Positions 1-10,969 of a stretch of 64,000 bases of DNA are shown in pieces. How positions within the stretch are numbered: the stretch's first letter is position 1; every line of letters starts with the position of its first letter. This DNA comes from Adiantum capillus-veneris (taxonomy: Eukaryota > Streptophyta > Polypodiopsida > Polypodiales > Pteridaceae): NCBI GenBank assembly GCA_014529385.2, contig CM043971.1, positions 90,449,840-90,513,839 of the forward strand, written 5' to 3'. Made by a program: the position numbers and the translations under genes. Under the pieces are notes generated by a model, which saw only the letters and a program-made list of their open reading frames with translations, did no database searches and was not told the origin of the DNA.

Positions 1-190
1 ACTATTATAGAGCTCAACAAAATTATCATGTCTATGAGAGGGAGCTCTATGCCATAGTTCATGCTTTACAAAAGTGACGACACTATCTATATGGTCACAA
101 GTTTTAAGTGGTTTTTGACCATGAGATTATAAAATGGTTTACTACCCAAATGAACTTGAAGGGTCATGAAGCTAGATGGTGGAGTGCATG
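1..190 (+). pseudogene. Ty3/gypsy RNase H fragment (5' part)
   Basis: The first 190 bases encode an RNase H segment of a gypsy polyprotein. Readable motifs are NYHVYERELYAIVHALQK, then a stop where W is usual, then RHYLYGHKF and a TDH-like segment reading FDHEIIKW. This domain degrades the RNA strand of the RNA/DNA hybrid during reverse transcription. The frame is open at the window edge, so the upstream RT lies outside. The coding sense is lost at about 190 and resumes near 565, so the domain has been split by an insertion. The style is chromovirus-like, unlike that of Gypsy-1 which follows. Confidence 0.8.
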
Positions 191-564
191 CTGCCATATA
201 GGCTGATCAACTGATGTGAGAAAGTGTATATCCTTGCTAGAATCAACATGCATACCCTACAAATATACTGATGACTTTCACTGCTCCATGATGTATTATG
301 CTATTGTGAATAATTGATCGACTGACAATTCCAACTGCAAACTCTCCCACTGTAGCTTTTATGTTGGGTCTCAACACTAAAAGATCATACATGAGAGTCT
401 CGAAGGGTGATAAAAAATGTGTAATATCCTCTAGCATATCTATGCCAATCGCATCAATGCCATGTGCAGTGACCTCTGCCAATCTATCCGCAATAGGTAT
501 CTCAATGCTCAATGCATCACCACTAGAACTAGCCACGTATGGACACATCAATCCTTTCAAGATT
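191..564. other. Foreign segment splitting the RNase H relic
   Basis: About 370 bp separate the two halves of the RNase H domain. The segment does not read as gypsy protein on the plus strand. On the minus strand 243-560 is open for 105 codons with a balanced composition, for example ETLMYDLLVLRPNIKATVGE. I do not recognise it. I see no terminal inverted repeat or clear target duplication, so it may be an insertion or a filler of a double-strand break. Boundaries are uncertain by about 20 bp. Confidence 0.4.
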
Positions 565-651
565 AAGATTGTAAGCTACAATATAGCAAGGGGCGATATA
601 GTATACTATCAGATGCACTAAGCCGATTGTGTCAGATTAATTCACTTGCTT
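565..651 (+). pseudogene. Ty3/gypsy RNase H fragment (3' part)
   Basis: The frame resumes with GRYSILSDALSRLCQINSL and ends at a TAA near 651. The motif DALSRL is the conserved end of the gypsy RNase H domain, where the aspartate is catalytic. It continues the fragment at 1-190 and is followed within 40 bp by the LTR of Gypsy-1. Gypsy-1 therefore landed just downstream of this domain in an older element. Confidence 0.75.
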
Positions 652-688
652 TCACGAAATAAAAAATGAATTTTTGGAGTCATTACGT

Positions 689-1765
689 TGTCATGTTGTG
701 ACACGTACATAGTGGGAACGCATGCTACAAGATCTATCTTTCCACTTTTAATATACATAATTATATTTCCTATAATTTACATATGCATATTTGAGTATAA
801 TTATAAGCTTTCTATCTCATCATATTATTTATATGAAGGGTAACATATTCTTACTTTACCATCAAAAAGTACTATGGAAAAAGCGTCAATAGCTCCGCCT
901 CTTTAACTTAGGACAAAAAACATTGATTTTTTATTTCTACTATGTCATTATCATCTTACACCCTAGATTCTATGTATTTTTCTTATATTTATTTTAAATG
1001 GCTACTAGGAAGGGATCAAATGCTAGTGGGACACTAGCTTCCATGATTCTCAAAGATACCCCTATTTTAATGCATTTTTCCAAGCATGATTACAAAACTT
1101 TGTCAAGGATAAATGTCATGCTTTTATATGGCATGAGGTGCCCATTGGAATCAAATAAAAGTGTAGGCTAAAGGGACCACAAGAAGACTTTTGCTGTCAA
1201 AACTGTACCCTATTTTGATGAATTTTTTACACATGGTTCCAATCCGAATTGAAAAACTTATATAAAATGCGAGCCATAGCTAATGAGTTTCATTTTTTGC
1301 CCATATTTTTACTTTTTTATTTGGAGCCACGGTTGAGGAGATATGATCAAAATACTGGACCCTTGTCTGCCCACATCATGCAGGGACAACTCACTTTTCC
1401 AACTTTTGTTCACACTGGCTCTTCTCTTCTTGTGTAAACACTTGGGGGTTCCCTTCACCTATAAAAGGGGACCTCTTCTTCCTTGAAATTCATTCAAGCC
1501 ATTGATGAGAGGAGTTCATGAGGGAGTCAGAGTAGTAATGCCTAATTGTACTTAGCCATTAACATAAGGCTAAGCCTACACTTTCTCCTAGCGGAAGACT
1601 AGCCATTTTTGTAAGCTATACTTGGAAGAGCGACTCTAATCAAAGAAGGTATTGAACTTGGTGAATCAATCAACGTGGAATTCTTCCCTCTTGTTCTCTC
1701 TCCATCAAAAAATGGTGTCGAAGGGTTTGTCAAGTAAGATGTGTTCTACGTTGATATTTTGTTGA
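689..1765 (+). repeat. Gypsy-1 5' LTR (part alignable to the 3' LTR)
   Basis: The block starts with TGTCATGTTGTGACACGTAC and matches 14114-15158 over its whole length. The copies differ by scattered substitutions and by indels, including about 50 bp present here but missing from the other copy. A TATA-like box lies at 1459-1467. The true LTR may run further, to about 2614, where '...CGACA' precedes a TTTTTGGTGAACCC primer-site candidate. In that case the 3' copy is truncated by about 850 bp. Confidence 0.8.
1459..1467 (+). promoter_or_regulatory. TATA box of the Gypsy-1 5' LTR
   Basis: CTATAAAAG followed by GGGACC is a good plant TATA box. It is conserved at 14916-14924 in the other LTR, which supports a role in element transcription. 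The start site would lie about 30 bp downstream. Confidence 0.6.
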
Positions 1766-2696
1766 TTTCTTGTTGTTTTCTTTTTCATCTCTAATCCAAC
1801 ATATTATATCTAATCTCATCTCGTTAACCAAACCTATCTCTCTCACTCTTAGAAATTCATTCTCTCTACAAATTCTATGTTCTCCTTGCTATAGGTACAT
1901 CTCTCCCCGCAGTATCCTTATTGCTTACAGGCAAGAATAGAGCTTGGGAGGGAAACTCTCTTCTCTTCTCTTCCCTTCTCTTCTCTCATATCTACATTTT
2001 ACACATACTAGAGTTATCCTAAATGAATAATCCACATGATGAGAATTTCTATCGCTTTCACTCTTTGTGATACACTTTCAACAACGTATAGTGTTTCTCT
2101 TTGGCCCAGAAAGGTTCAATGAAATACTTCTTTCACCATATCCCATCATACTACCTCTTATAGACTATAACTTTTCTTTTGACGTAAGTGTAGTTATCTT
2201 GCTATGAACCAAGAGGATTTGTACACACAATTAATCCCAACCCCTAGACAAAACATATATATTATGGTAAGCACAAAACTACAATTCCAAAGAACAATTC
2301 GTAGCCTGTTTGGTCGGCAAAGGTTGAATGCCATTAACTCATCTATTAACCCTTTCATATTACCATGATACGATATGACCATAGCCTTGATGTTTTCATG
2401 TTTGTGTTGTTTTGATATTCTCTTTTGTGTTCTTTCTTTGAGTGTGTGAGTGCAAGGGAGAAAGTGTGGGGCTTCTTTGATTGCACTTTCTTCCACACCC
2501 TAGACTTCATGGCATCTATAGTTTAACTCCTTCATATAGTTTTTAGAGTTCTCTCACAAACTCTCACAGCCAAAATCCCGGTGCTTTCTTGGCAAGACCG
2601 CAAATTTCTCGACATATTTTTGGTGAACCCAAAACGTGAAACTGCCAGGGTGAGAGTTTATGGGTAACCAAGGATGATCATGTTGGGAAATAGGGT
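1766..2696 (+). other. Gypsy-1 leader or unmatched LTR end, with primer-site candidate
   Basis: No coding region is visible. It contains a pyrimidine-rich tract (about 1940-1990). At 2620-2640 TTGGTGAACCCAAAACGTG begins with TGG and sits about 75 bp before the gag start, as a tRNA primer-binding site would. I cannot assign the tRNA. Confidence 0.45.
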
Positions 2697-3915
2697 ATGC
2701 ATTTTGACCCAGCAACAATGCAAATGTTTCAAGCATATGCAATGTTTATGCAACAACAACATGCCACTGAAAGAAAGGAGATTTCAGCAACCAAGGCCAT
2801 ACAAGCAGTCATCAACACGATGGGTCAGTTCAATGACAAAGATGTAACCAAGTACTAATGCAAGTATGTGAAGGAGATGGAGCTACATCGCGTTTCAGAA
2901 GGTGAGATAATTCACAGCTTTGAGCTAGTTGCTGCTCCAAAAATTAGGGAACATGTTAGGGGAATTAAAGATGGGCATGGGAGAAACTGGGAAGAACTCA
3001 AAGTATCTTTGAAGGAGGAATATTTCATGGAGGACTCTGAGAGAGTGACCAAAAGGACATTCTTAGAATGGGTAGTCAAGCCAAAGCCAGGACTATCAAT
3101 AACAGAGCTACTTAGGGAACTTGAGCGGCGCTATGCACAACTCACCATGACAGAAAGGGCCACACTAGATGCAGAGAAGACATATCTTTTCTTACAAGCT
3201 GTAGGTAAAGAGTTTCAAGAAAACTTGGAGCTTCTTCTTGAAGATAAAGATGCTGAGCAAGGACTAAATATCGACTGGAATGAAGTTGAAGGTCTGTCTC
3301 ACTGCTTGCCAAACGAAAAAGAAGAGTGGACAAGATGGTAGTAAACACTACAAGTCCTTCCACCTCAACTTCTGACAAAATGGTAAAGCCTAATTTTATG
3401 GCTCCTAAGTTTGATGAGTCTATGCTAGATGAGCTTGTGAAGGGAATGCGTGACTTGAAGGTAAATCTTGCAAAGCTTGTAGAAAAAGGCCAACCATCAG
3501 GGCCAGTACCTAGGCAAAGACAACAACCCAAAGAAGGTTTGTGTTAATAGAGATATTTTAGTGTGATAGTACAGACCATGGAAGAAGGGATTGTGATGAT
3601 TTTAGTGATGCTTTGACAAAAGATATTGTCTTTTTTAAGGATGGTAAAATCCACTTAAGAGAGACAGGTCTACCCTTGAGAACTAACTTTGGGAAGGGGG
3701 GAATGCAAACCTTAGTTGAAGATATGGGAACTAACCATGCCACCTCTTCAGTAGAGGCAGCTACTTATGGAGTAAAAATTGAGCATCCTAGTGATGAAGA
3801 GGTGAGTGACCATCATGGTCAAATTTGTCCAAATGTCATGCAATTAGCTAAAAAGGGAAAGCTTACAAAAGAGAATCTACATGAAACAGGTGATTGCATA
3901 CGTCTAGAAACATGA
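2697..3915 (+). pseudogene. Gypsy-1 gag (broken)
   Basis: I place the start at ATG 2697 (MHFDPATMQMFQAYAMF), which gives the longest frame; an in-frame TAA follows near 2856. The capsid-like region includes LLRELERRYAQLTMTER at about 3110-3160. A frameshift near 3300 moves the reading into the frame open at 3326-3547. Stops then break a CCHC nucleocapsid knuckle, of which CDSTDHGRRDC remains near 3568-3600; the first cysteine is not visible. The frame continues with DALTKDIVFFKDGKIHL to 3915. Gag would package element RNA in cytoplasmic particles. The copy is inactive. Confidence 0.75.
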
Positions 3916-4065
3916 TGGAATGATCCAATGGACTCATTGTCAGTGCATGCCTACATTACAAAATGCCAACAAAATGAGTCTATTGTAGAAGAGAAGCGCA
4001 GACATGAGAATGTTGATGAATGACCATCAAAAAGAGCTTCTAGTAGTGGGGGAAGAAGCGACTCA

Positions 4066-4539
4066 ATGCCTTCCCAAACACCCCCGACACAAGGAGCATC
4101 TCCACCTGAAGTACTCATGGAGGAGTCTACAACAGGAAAGAAGAGAGAGCCAACAAAAGGTAAGACAAAAGGCCCAACTTATAAACTACAATCTGATATT
4201 GAGGTTGCTACAGATTTAAAGAAAGTCTCGGAGGATAGAATTTTGAATAGCAAGATTGAGTTCACTATGGGAGAAGTCCTTGGCATTGCAAAGCGTGAAT
4301 TCCATGAGGAGATCATTGACATCAGCAAGAGAAAGAGGCAAACTCTTTTTGAGGTTCCTCGTCCACAGGTTGACGGAGAAACCTTGAAGGCACAAGGGAT
4401 ACAATTGAGAAATAAGGAGGATGATGGAGGTGTGGCAGGATGCTACCAATCTAGTGGGATAGTGAAGCAAGAGCATTTCTCAAATGATGATGAAGAAGTT
4501 GAAGCTGTTCCTAGGAGCTACTATTCACGAAGTCACTAG
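4066..4539 (+). pseudogene. Gypsy-1 gag-protease linker region
   Basis: An open stretch of 157 codons that is charged and lysine-rich (KKREPTKGKTKGP) lies directly upstream of the protease. I see no catalytic motif. It reads as the low-complexity linker that precedes protease in such polyproteins. Sequence between 3916 and 4065 has stops in this frame. Confidence 0.45.
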
Positions 4540-4564
4540 GAAAGGGCTTCCACAAAAACTTTAG

Positions 4565-4843
4565 TCAAGGTAGGTGATCTTGAAGAGCCGTTTGTTGCCT
4601 TGATTGACCATGGTTCAGAAATAAACATAATGTCAATGAGTCTCTACAACAAGTGCAAATGGCCAATGGACACAGATCATGGTTGTATGGTAAAAGTGGC
4701 AAACAATTCATCCGGTGAATTGTATGCAGCATGTCCAGGTGTGAAGGTGACAATAGGTGATGTAAAAATTGACCAAAACTTCTTTCTACATGATACATCT
4801 TCATATCATCTCATCCTTGGACAACCCTACATTGTGGAAGTTT
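4565..4843 (+). pseudogene. Gypsy-1 aspartic protease
   Basis: The motif LIDHGSEINIMS matches the retropepsin active-site region, with D-H-G-S in place of the usual D-S/T-G. The downstream flap and ILG region reads YHLILGQPYI. This protease would cut the Gag-Pol polyprotein. The frame ends with TGA at 4843. A possible spacer continues (5073-5486) before the RT. The histidine after the catalytic aspartate is unusual, but the aspartate and glycine are kept. Confidence 0.75.
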
Positions 4844-5072
4844 GAATGGAAACAAAGGTAATGGATGATGGTTCAACATATGCTATAAGTAGCAAAGATG
4901 GTAAACGAGGTGTCCAATTTCTCAAAGAACATCCTCTACCAAAGGTGAGCAAAGAGTTTCATGATCATAGAGAAATGATGGGTTTTGGCCAAGTACCATT
5001 GTAAAGCGAGATTGCAGTGGTACAAAAAGAAAAAAAGTCTCGCCTGATCCAAAAATAGGTGAAACTTTCTCA

Positions 5073-5486
5073 ATGAGCTCCTTGGTAACAAGGAATGGAT
5101 CACTATGCTTTATAAAACTTGAAGATTTGAAGAGATGTGAGAGGCAATATGTGCATAATGTACAAATAGGCATGAAAAAGAGTGGGTTGCTAGAGCCTAC
5201 TGAAAATGTTTTGGGTTTGTGTGAACAAGTTTCTTTTGTAGATACTATGTGTGAGCTTGATGCTATAATGGGGTCTAGTTTGCATCTTGAAAATAAAGTT
5301 ATGGAAGTTTTCTCTATGGAAATGTATCAAGTAATAGAAGCCTTTAAAAAAAACCAAACAATTGGCCCAAAAGTCCATGTTGAAACTAAATACAAGAGTA
5401 TAACAAAGAAGGTGAAACCAGTAGCTTCACCCTTCCCACCCAACAATAGGGAAAAGATTGAGCAGTCTTCTTTACAACCAGGTTGA
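5073..5486 (+). pseudogene. Gypsy-1 protease-RT spacer
   Basis: Open frame of 137 codons between protease and RT, with no recognised domain. It overlaps the start of the RT frame (5458) by 29 bp in another frame, so a frameshift probably separated parts of one polyprotein. Function unknown. Confidence 0.4.
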
Positions 5487-6000
5487 AGGAATCCTAAAAA
5501 TATTGGGCATACCTTCACAAAGGAGTCTTTCTAAGAGTTCCAGATTGTCGCGTGAGGAGTTTCTAGCACAAGAGGAGACAAAGTGCTTCAAAGAAATTCT
5601 TTCAAAGCATGGTAAGGCTTTTGCACTTGAGCCACATGAGATAGGATGTGTTGATCCTTCTATTGTAGCTCCTATGGTAATTTTCACAATACCTCATTTG
5701 CCTTGGAATCTGTGGCCTATCCCGGTTCCAAAGGCTCATTTGCCAAAGTTAGTGGAGCTACTGAATGAGAAAATCAAAATGGGAATTTTGGAGCTTTCTT
5801 GTTCTCCATACTCAAACAAGTGGTTCATAGTGCCAAAGAAGAATGGTTCTCTAAGCTTCATCCAAGATATGCAACCAGTGAACAAGGTGAAAATTGGAAA
5901 TGTAGGTACAGGTCCAATTGTGGATGAGTTTGTAGAGGCGTTTGTAGGGAGGGAAATTTACTCAGTGGGGGATCTGTACTCAGGGTATGATCAATTTCAG
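5458..6000 (+). pseudogene. Gypsy-1 reverse transcriptase, N-terminal part
   Basis: The frame contains LPKLVELLNEKIKMGILE, then YSNKWFIVPKKNGSL and a fingers/palm segment ending in VGDLYSGYDQFQ. This is the stretch that normally precedes the catalytic YxDD box. Coding sense stops exactly at 6000, where the CACTA element begins; the ORF running on to 6120 is element sequence. The domain continues at 11674 with LAIESRDL, so the two halves join across the insertion. Confidence 0.85.
5998..6000 (+). repeat. 3-bp target duplication, left copy
   Basis: CAG here is repeated as CAG at 11674-11676 right after the other end. A 3-bp duplication is typical of CACTA elements. Confidence 0.85.
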
Positions 6001-6012
6001 CACTACAAGAGG
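6001..6012 (+). repeat. CACTA left terminal inverted repeat
   Basis: CACTACAAGAGG is the exact reverse complement of 11662-11673. It is the cleavage and recognition end for the transposase. Confidence 0.9.
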
Positions 6013-6062
6013 TTGTGTGCTCTTGTGACGCTGTTAGCAACGAAAATACACTGGGTTTTTAT

Positions 6063-6275
6063 AACCCCCGGCGTCGCTACGAGCATCGCTACGAGAGCGT
6101 CGCTATATGCGTCGCTATAAGCGTCGCTATATGCGTCTCTATAAGCGTCGCTATATAGAGACGCTCATAGCGACGCTCATAGCGACGCTTATAGCGACGC
6201 TTACACTGCAGACTATAGCGACGCTCATAGCAACGCTACAAAGCCATAAATAGCGACGGTTATAGCGACGCCCGA
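6063..6275. repeat. CACTA left subterminal repeat array
   Basis: About 15 copies of a 10-bp motif close to GCGTCGCTAT occur here. The first half (to about 6158) has them in direct orientation and the second half in inverted orientation, so the block can fold into a long GC-rich hairpin. In En/Spm such motifs bind TnpA. The CpG-rich motif is also a likely target of cytosine methylation. Confidence 0.8.
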
Positions 6276-6636
6276 GAGATTTTTTTTTTGGTGGCAGGGC
6301 ATTGAATGCCCTGCCACCCATCAACCATATTGTACTTGATTCACTTTTTAAAAAAAGTGCAAGGGTAGATAATAGACCCAAAATAGTCACCCACAAGACG
6401 CATTGTTTGCAAAATTGACAATTGTACACATCATAGGCAAAATGAATTGATTGGCAAATGTAATAATGACAATTGTACAACATCATAGGCATAAAGAATT
6501 GATTGGCAAAAGGAACTGCGGTGACAAATGTAATAATATACATGGTTCAAAAAGACGTATAAAATCCGTCTCATGATACATAAGCTATGAGAAACCCTAA
6601 ACTAATGCTATCTAGCTACGGCTAAACTGACGTCGT

Positions 6637-7892
6637 CTAGTCAGACGTCTCATCGCGTCCAAGCGGCATATCTGTCGGATTCTGCAAAAAAAGACAATAA
6701 GACAGCTTTCAGTAAGTATAAACATATAACGACATTTATAAAACAATACAAAAAATAAAAAAGAGTAAACCCTAATACTAACCATGCCGCCGCGAGAACT
6801 GAGAATGTCCATCAGGGCATTTAAGCCCTTCCTACCTACGTACTCGCGCTCGTACGGTGTGGGATCACGTCCTGTCATCGACCACTGTCAAAACATACAA
6901 AGATTTCATTATGTTAGAATTAAAAAACTCATAAACCCTAAACTATCGAACATAAAGAGCAATGTAAAAACACTTACAAAATCGGCCTCAAATGATGCCC
7001 ATCCACCGCTCCCCAAGTGGTGCGAGCTCCCTGCCTCTACTCGCGCTCTGGCAGCATCCTTTTGTTGCTTTCACTTGTCGGGATTCTCGCGCGCTGCTTT
7101 CTTCTCATTCTTCCAATCTTCTTTGGCCAACCAATCTGGCCTGTTCCACCCATTCTTGATTGCTTTTTGCACTTCGGAACGCTTGTGTTTGCAGTATTCG
7201 CACATTCGAATCTTCATCAGGTCTTCATTGAAGCGTTGATCCCGTGTTGGAACGGGAAACTCATCATGAAGTATGCTGATGACTCTGTTTTTTAAATCAC
7301 TTGGTACTTCACTCCATTTGTTTAGTATGTAGTGTCTAAACAGCTGAGAGCAAAGACCACGCATGCGCGAGATCACCTTCTTGCCGTCATCATCCATGAT
7401 GATGCCGCCGCTGAAGTCGATGGAGTAAGACAAGCCCTCTGGCCGGTGACGCGTGAACCTGGGTGTCCCGGCAGGGGTCTCTAGTGGCGTGTCAATGGGG
7501 GTACGGACGTCAGGTGTCTCCACCGGCGTCTGGGCCCCAAAGCGAGGAGTGTCGAGTGGGGTGGCTCCTGGCGGAGTAGGTAGAGGTGTGTAGCTTCTAG
7601 GAACAGTCAGCCATGCAAAACCTGGCGTAGATGGCGATGCTGTGGCTGGTGTGGGGGCGGGCAAAGAAGGGGAGGGTAAAGAGCCTCGTCGGACACGAGG
7701 CGGTGTGGAGACATCGGTGGCAGAATCCCCACAACAACCGCCACCGCCACCACTAGAGCACCGGTGTCTAGACGAGTGTGAAGCTCGTCTCGTCGACGCC
7801 GAAGCTTCGGAGCGCGCCGAATGCTCCGAAAGAGAGGGAGATGCGGATGGAGTAGGAACGCGCGATGATGCGCCAGAGCGATGATGCTCCAC
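6637..7892 (-). pseudogene. CACTA transposase gene, Transposase_24-like (TnpA-type), one in-frame stop
   Basis: Three exons can be read on the minus strand: 7892-6978, 6884-6783 and 6681-6637. Both introns have GT-AG ends and all junctions are in phase 0. The N-terminal half is rich in proline, serine and threonine, with TP-rich repeats (TPVETPDVRTPIDTP). The C-terminal half matches the plant transposase family: RMRGLCSQLFRHYI, CEYCKHKRSEVQKAIKNG, WLAKEDWKNEKKAA. A TGA at 7071-7073 (after ENPDK) interrupts exon 1, but the frame continues to a good splice donor, so this is one gene with a nonsense mutation. The true 5' end is unclear; another frame reading MDDEEFLSSYRSRD starts upstream at about 7943. 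The product would bind the element ends in the nucleus. Confidence 0.75.
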
Positions 7893-8214
7893 GTACCACT
7901 GTCTCTGCTGCGGTAAGAAGAAAGAAACTCCTCATCATCCATACCTGCATTAAACACACGAATATTTAAACTTAATATTGAATGAATAGAGTAGACAATG
8001 ATGCAAAGACCATTAAATACAATGACGTAATGACACATATAAATACAATGACGCAATGAATTGAGTGATAGAAGAGGCAAGTCGAAAACTCAAAATTTTC
8101 AATCAAAAGATGTGAGCGCGAGTAGAAAAGAGCGTTATACAACATGGAAGGTACTTAGAGAGCCAGAGCTTTTACAACACGGAGCAAAATTGTTCAAATA
8201 CAATATTTGTGGCT

Positions 8215-9412
8215 TTAACAGATCTCTCTCTCATCCTCGCATAACTCAGCATAACTTCCTATATCTATATAGAGCTCTCCGTTTAAACACATATCCTCTG
8301 ATTCATTTTGTAGCTCCTTTGCATGCACCCCATATAGAGTAGTAGCATCTTGATGCTCGTCTGGCACCACCGCAGCGGCTTCTGATTGAGCATCTTCTCT
8401 GATCTCCTCCATTGATGCCGTTGTGATTGGCACATGGTAGCCTTCATACGTCCTTGCACTACGAGGGGCTACCTCTATGACGTACCACCAGTTTGATGTA
8501 GACTTTGTAGGATGAAATATTACCTGCCAGAGCCACATAACTTACATGAGAGCTTTCAAGCACATAACTTGTAAAAGGGGGATGTTAACTATTTACATAC
8601 TTACTTGTTCACAATGCTCGGGTAGTACGAAAGTGTCTCTTAGGTCAGTCCATTTCTTAGTAGAATCCACCTCAAGAAAACCAGACTCTCCTCTACGCAC
8701 AGTAGCGTTGCGACCCTCCATGATTATCTTGAACCATTGCACGTCGAACAAGTCGACAAAAAATCCTCTGTAATCGATCCTCAAAATCTCTTGCAGCGTG
8801 CTGAAGTAAGTGAGTTCCGCCACCACAGGATCTGCATCAGAGGAACGTCGTCGACTAGACTGTTCAAATTTTGCCATGATTCCACAATCTTGAGTAAAAC
8901 ACTTTTTGTCGATTCGTTCCACCCTAAAATGTCGACCTTTACACCATGCTGCTGTGTATGACTTATACTACAACGAACAAAGATTATGAGTGGCCGTTCA
9001 AACGTTTATAAATAAAGTCACTTGCTAGTCTTACATTGCAAACTTACCTTGGTCGCACAATCTCGGGCTCAAACATTGCCTCATTGGGAATGTGCTCTGC
9101 ATGATCATCCCCCGAGCTGTCAGAGGCTACATCTTGTGGCCTCACATATGCTGCTTGACCAAAGCGCCTGCGAACACGTCTATTGGGTTGCAAGATTGCT
9201 GCTTGTTGGCCAGCGTCAGAGTCCGACGAGTTATAATTGGCAACAACTCGATCTATAATAGATGGATCGAACTCGCCAAATTCGCGAACGTGCTGCAAAG
9301 AAACATGTCTTGTCCGTCGCACAGCATGCTTGCATTGATTACAAGGACATAAGACCCTCGTTGAGTGATAGGTGTTTCGGTTGGACGGTCCCACATCCTC
9401 GTCACTACTCAT
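8215..9412 (-). pseudogene. CACTA TNP2-like (TnpD-type) transposase gene lacking its catalytic core
   Basis: Exon-like blocks on the minus strand are 9412-9048, 8967-8605 and 8523-8215, each next to a good GT or AG splice signal. Block 1 (VLCPCNQCKHAVRRTRHVS) resembles the transposase-associated zinc domain at the N-terminus of TNP2 proteins. Blocks 2 and 3 (YFSTLQEILRIDYRG, WWYVIEVAPRSA) resemble DUF4216 at the C-terminus of the same proteins. The several-hundred-residue Transposase_21 core that should lie between them is absent. Block 1 leaves two nucleotides while block 2 starts in phase 0, so they do not join in frame, which fits an internal deletion. Confidence 0.7.
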
Positions 9413-9474
9413 AATGAGGATAAAAAACTTATAACCTGGACAACAAATTTAATATTCTATTGGCATTCTTCGTC

Positions 9475-9608
<134 letters not shown>

Positions 9609-10049
9609 ACTCTCTTTACCTCACATTCTCTAGTCATGTCTAATCCCCGCACACCTCGGTCTAGAGGTGCACGGAGATCAGAACCACCGGGTTATAATCT
9701 CGTCTTTATTGGTCAATACCTATATTTGTGGGTACAAGAAATCTACACACCCACGTCTACATGATACTGCATGTAGTGGACAAAACCCCTTTGCCTCTTC
9801 TCTAGCTGTAGCACTTCACAGCATCTTAACATCTTTTCACAGTAGATCTTTTCATTGTTCGTCTAACTCTAAACCCTAAACCGTAAGTAATTCTTGCGTG
9901 GACTCGATCTAACGTAAATAAGCGTAAATCTAAATAAAGGTAAATCTAACTAAAAATAAACCTAAATCTAATTTAACGTAAGTCTACATCTAACCTAATC
10001 TTTAACGTCTTTTGGGATAGTTTCCTACGACGTTAAAACTCTCTTCTTC

Positions 10050-10109
<60 letters not shown>

Positions 10110-10239
10110 ACCTAAATAAACCTAAGTCTAATCTAATATAACATAAATCTAAATCTAACGTAAATTATGTTATAATAAAAACAAAGAACTAAACTAACAG
10201 GGATTATAAGAACCTTAAAACTGATTTAACACATAATTT
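9609..10239. other. CACTA internal non-coding region
   Basis: Rich in short motifs of the form TAAATCTAA/AACGTAAA. The stretch at about 9955-10050 (CTAATTTAACGTAAGTCTAC through CTCTTCTTCTTG) recurs at about 10665-10765 with few changes, so a roughly 100-bp direct repeat flanks the captured gene fragment. A (GT)27 tract occupies 10051-10104. No coding region seen. Confidence 0.6.
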
Positions 10240-10249
10240 TTCCCTAAAC

Positions 10250-10605
10250 TCGACAAGAGTTGGCATTCTCATCACTAAAGATGTGAGAGTTAACTTCTGG
10301 CGGTGACGCTGCCTCATCTCCATCCACATCTGACGACAGCAATTGGCCCTTTAGACCGTTCTTGCTCTTGTTACTAACTTTGAAGTTGCTGTTGAATGAC
10401 TAGAGGTTGTCTAGATGGTCATTGTGTCGGGGATGTAGTGACTCTTGCCGCCCTGAAGATCCACCTTCTTCCCTATCTTCTGAAGACATTTCACCAGTAC
10501 TTTTGGATCGACGGAGCCCACCATGAGTGAAGGCAGCAATACCCTATATTCCATTGAGGGCTTTTTTCACCCGCTTCATGCAGGCATCGCAGTCTATGGA
10601 GACCT
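10250..10605 (-). pseudogene. Captured HMA-domain (metallochaperone-like) gene fragment
   Basis: Read on the minus strand from 10603, the sequence gives VSIDCDACMKRVKKALNGI, a stop, then GI. This is the first half of a heavy-metal-associated domain, with the CxxC metal site as CDAC. In a shifted frame it continues as VDPKVLVKCLQKIGKKVDLQ, which matches the second half of an HMA domain as found in isoprenylated plant metallochaperones (HIPPs). A serine/asparagine-rich tail (NKSKNGLKGQLLSSDVDGDE) then returns to the first frame and ends at a TAG. No transposon function fits. I infer a host gene fragment acquired by the CACTA element. One stop and two frame changes make it non-functional as protein. 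Confidence 0.65.
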
Positions 10606-10969
10606 AAATCTAATCTAATATAACGTAAATCTAAATCTAGCGTAAATAAACGTAAATCTAGTTAAAAATAAACATAAATCTAATTTAATGTAAGTCTACA
10701 TATAACCTAATCTTTAACGTCTTTTAAGATAGTTTCCTACGACGTTATAACTCTCTTCTTCTTGTTTGTGTGCGCGTGTGTGGATGTGTGTGCCAATAAA
10801 AAGAGATAAATGGTATAACCTTTCTATCACCCATGCCAAGTATGATAGATTGATTATGCCATTTCCCTCTTGAATAATAGGTCTTGAGTTCAACTCCTCG
10901 TCGACTAGATCTTTAGGTCTTTTAATTTTAATTAGTTTCCTACGATGTTAAATTAGTTTCTCTCTCTTT

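Noticed and set aside
7642-7884. Plus-strand 80-codon ORF rich in Gly and Glu
   Set aside because: Antisense of the TnpA-type exon, whose domain match is clear.
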